A stretch of 64,000 nucleotides of DNA from Paenibacillus protaetiae (GTDB lineage: Bacteria; Bacillota; Bacilli; Paenibacillales; Paenibacillaceae): assembly GCF_004135365.1 (NCBI RefSeq), contig NZ_CP035492.1:1736001-1800000 (forward strand), in the 5' to 3' direction. A program made the translations under genes and the position numbers. Below the pieces are notes generated by a model. The model was not told the origin of the DNA, searched no databases, and saw only the letters and a list, made by a program, of their open reading frames with translations. Numbering within the stretch: the first letter of the stretch is position 1; every line of letters begins with the position of its first letter. Shown piece after piece: positions 62,385-64,000 of the stretch.

Positions 62385-62410
62385 GCCGCCCGCCTGACAG
62401 GCGGGCGGGC
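62385..62410. terminator. G+C-rich hairpin upstream of the transpeptidase
   Basis: GCCGCCCGCCTG and CAGGCGGGCGGGC form a stem of about 12 pairs. It has no T run; possibly a structural or repeat element. Confidence 0.45.
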
Positions 62411-62424
62411 GCCTTATCACGGAA

Positions 62425-62460
62425 TAAGGGGCTGTCCCCTATCATGCGGACAGCCCCTTA
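62425..62460. terminator. Terminator of the GH81 gene
   Basis: TAAGGGGCTGTCC (62425-62437) pairs with GGACAGCCCCTTA (62448-62460). On the minus strand it follows the glucanase stop by about 20 bases. Confidence 0.75.
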
Positions 62461-62480
62461 TCCCACTTATTATCGAATCG

Positions 62481-64000
62481 TTAATTGCCGTATACATCAA
62501 ACGACCAAAGTGAATAGCCGAACTGCGTGGCGCGTTCCGTTCCAAGCATACGCACGTAACGGCCGCTTCCGTTCACCGGGATCGTCTCTTCATTGCCTGT
62601 ACCGGTTGTGGTGCTGTACAAATCCGTCCAGTCATTGCCGTTAGCTGAAATTTGCAGTTTATACGATTTGGCGTAAGCCGTCTCCCATTTCAGCTTAATG
62701 CTGGTCACGGTGCGTGTCTGCCCCAAATCGACCATCAGCCATTGCGGGTCCGCGCCTGGCGCAGATGCCCACCTTGTTCCCGGATCTCCGTCCACGGCCG
62801 ATGAAGCTACAAACGGAGTTTCAAACGAAGAAGCGGCAGCGTCTTTACCCAAAGACAACAATGCTGCGTCTGCTCCTCCGCGCGGATGGCCATCCACTTC
62901 TATTTCATACAGCGAATATCCGTATATCGTTCCGCGTTCCGTTGCATACAAACGAACATAACGCCCGCTTCCGGTTACATCAAATTCGTCGGCTGCACCG
63001 TCGCCTGTCGTTGTCGAATATACATCTGTCCAATCGTTGCCGTTATCCGACACTTGGATTTTATAAGATTTGGCATACGCCGTTTCCCAATTCAGCTTCA
63101 CGTGGCTAAGCTGATACGGTACGCCCAGATCAATCGTCAGCCACTGCGGGTCTGCGCTTGTCACAGATGCCCAGCGCGTCTCCGTGCTGCCGTCAACGGC
63201 GTTAGCGCCTGCGAACGGAGTTTCAGTGGATGAAACTGTTACAGGCTTGCCGGCAGCTACATTAGTATCCGTACCGTTGTTGCCGCCATTGCCGTTCTCA
63301 CCGCCATTGCCGTTGTCCCTCCGTCGCCGCCGTTGCCTCCGCCAATCGGCGCCCACTGATCGTTTGCAGTCGAATTGACCATCGGGTTGACCGTCACTAA
63401 TGATTTAGGTCCGACAACAGCCGTTCCTGTTGTTCCGCCGGCATTTTTAAAGGTAACCGTCACAGGGCTGGAAGTCGGATTCCACACTTGTGCCTTATAA
63501 TCCGCGCCTTTCTTGTAAACCGTTGCGCTTGTCCATCCGGTTGCCCATACATCCTTCGTGCGGGTGCCAAGCGTAGCCATATTGTGCACAAACCAATACG
63601 TATTAAAGATTTCATTTTTTTGCATATGGGTTGCATCCCATTTGTTAATGACCGCCTGCGGGTCGCTTAACGCCTGGATTGGCCATACGATATGGTACCA
63701 GTCCGTTTCCGGGCCGCCGTTATCGGCTACAAATCCGTTATATAGTCCCGCCGCCTTGCCAGGCTCCAAGCTGTAGCTGGTCAAATATTCAGAGGTCGGC
63801 AGCCAGTGGATGCCATAGACATATACCGGGTCGCCGTTGAAAAACGTACCGAAGAAATTGGACGAGCCGTAAACCTGTCCGACAGACTTATGTGTAAATT
63901 CCGGCAGCCAGTTGTCGCCGTCATAGTTAAACCAGTACTGCTCAACCGCGTTCAGCTCCGTTGTAAAACCATAAATTGCGGCATCGCGGAACGATTGATC
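62481..64000 (-). pseudogene. GH81 endo-beta-1,3-glucanase, 3' part, frameshifted before its F5/8 domains
   Basis: The minus strand enters from the right edge coding for a GH81 catalytic C-terminus: RDAAIYGFTTELNAVEQYWF, then YGIHWLPTSEYLTSYS and WYHIVWPIQALSDPQAVI. A strand-rich domain and a Gly/Asn linker follow. At about 63317-63322 the frame must move by one base: WAPIGGGNGGDGG changes to nonsense, while the adjacent frame goes on DNGNGGENGNGGNNGTDTN. Two F5/8 type C (CBM32-like) carbohydrate-binding domains follow (about 62840-63240 and 62490-62830), both with DGSTETRWAS or DGDPGTRWAS and a DPQWL-DLG core. It could be a mutation or a sequencing slip in the linker. The enzyme would be secreted and degrade fungal or algal glucan. 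Confidence 0.85.

Overview
The window looks like chromosome from a Paenibacillus-type Firmicute. The G+C-rich flanks carry the late-competence cluster (comEA, comEB, comEC, comER), holA, an ECF sigma/anti-sigma pair, a T-box-controlled leuS, lplJ, a RelQ-type synthetase, a class 2 pyrD, a YjcZ-type peptide and a secreted GH81 glucanase. Genus is inferred from this gene content and from strong AGGAGG-type ribosome binding sites; no rRNA or tRNA gene is present to confirm it.

The main feature is a visibly A+T-rich, 34,941-bp Tn7-like transposon at 4456-39396. It sits inside comEC. Both ends begin TGTAATC-Y-TGCA, 25 of 32 terminal bases match in inverted orientation, and the element is flanked by a 5-bp direct repeat (TCTCG at 4451-4455 and 39397-39401). 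Joining the comEC halves with one repeat copy gives an uninterrupted frame of 937 codons including the stop, so the empty site can be reconstructed exactly from this sequence.

The transposition module is at the left end, all on the minus strand. It holds a TniQ with many helix-turn-helix repeats, an XRE-type regulator, a truncated TnsB paralogue that has lost its first catalytic Asp, an intact D-D-E TnsB, a short TnsC and a second TniQ next to the left end. I see no TnsA and no CRISPR array or Cas gene. One TniQ probably recognises comEC and the other may serve a second target class; this is inference.

The cargo (about 13-39 kb) reads like a defence and stress-resistance island. It contains two overlapping GIY-YIG-like genes (the second frameshifted), an NA37/YejK-family protein paired with a membrane protein, small tandem paralogues, a fluoride riboswitch with a CLC-F fluoride exporter flanked by 78-bp duplications of an xre 3' end, a SEFIR-domain gene with a small partner, a HelD-like helicase, a three-component ABC conflict system (ABC ATPase, middle component, nuclease-like component), a multi-pass membrane protein, a UDG-like protein, and a compact cassette at the right end: SF1 helicase, DarT-like ADP-ribosyltransferase, ADP-ribosylglycohydrolase. 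This last cassette is my best candidate for an undescribed system, followed by the TnsA-less dual-TniQ transposon with a degenerate TnsB.

Right of the element the window returns to ordinary chromosome: comEC 5' part, comEB, metY, comEA, comER, leuS, a sensor kinase, lplJ, an FAD-dependent oxidoreductase, ywbE, a DEAD-box helicase with a 72-bp coding repeat, rRNA modification genes, relQ, pyrD, an L,D-transpeptidase, and the frameshifted 3' part of a GH81 beta-1,3-glucanase running off the edge.
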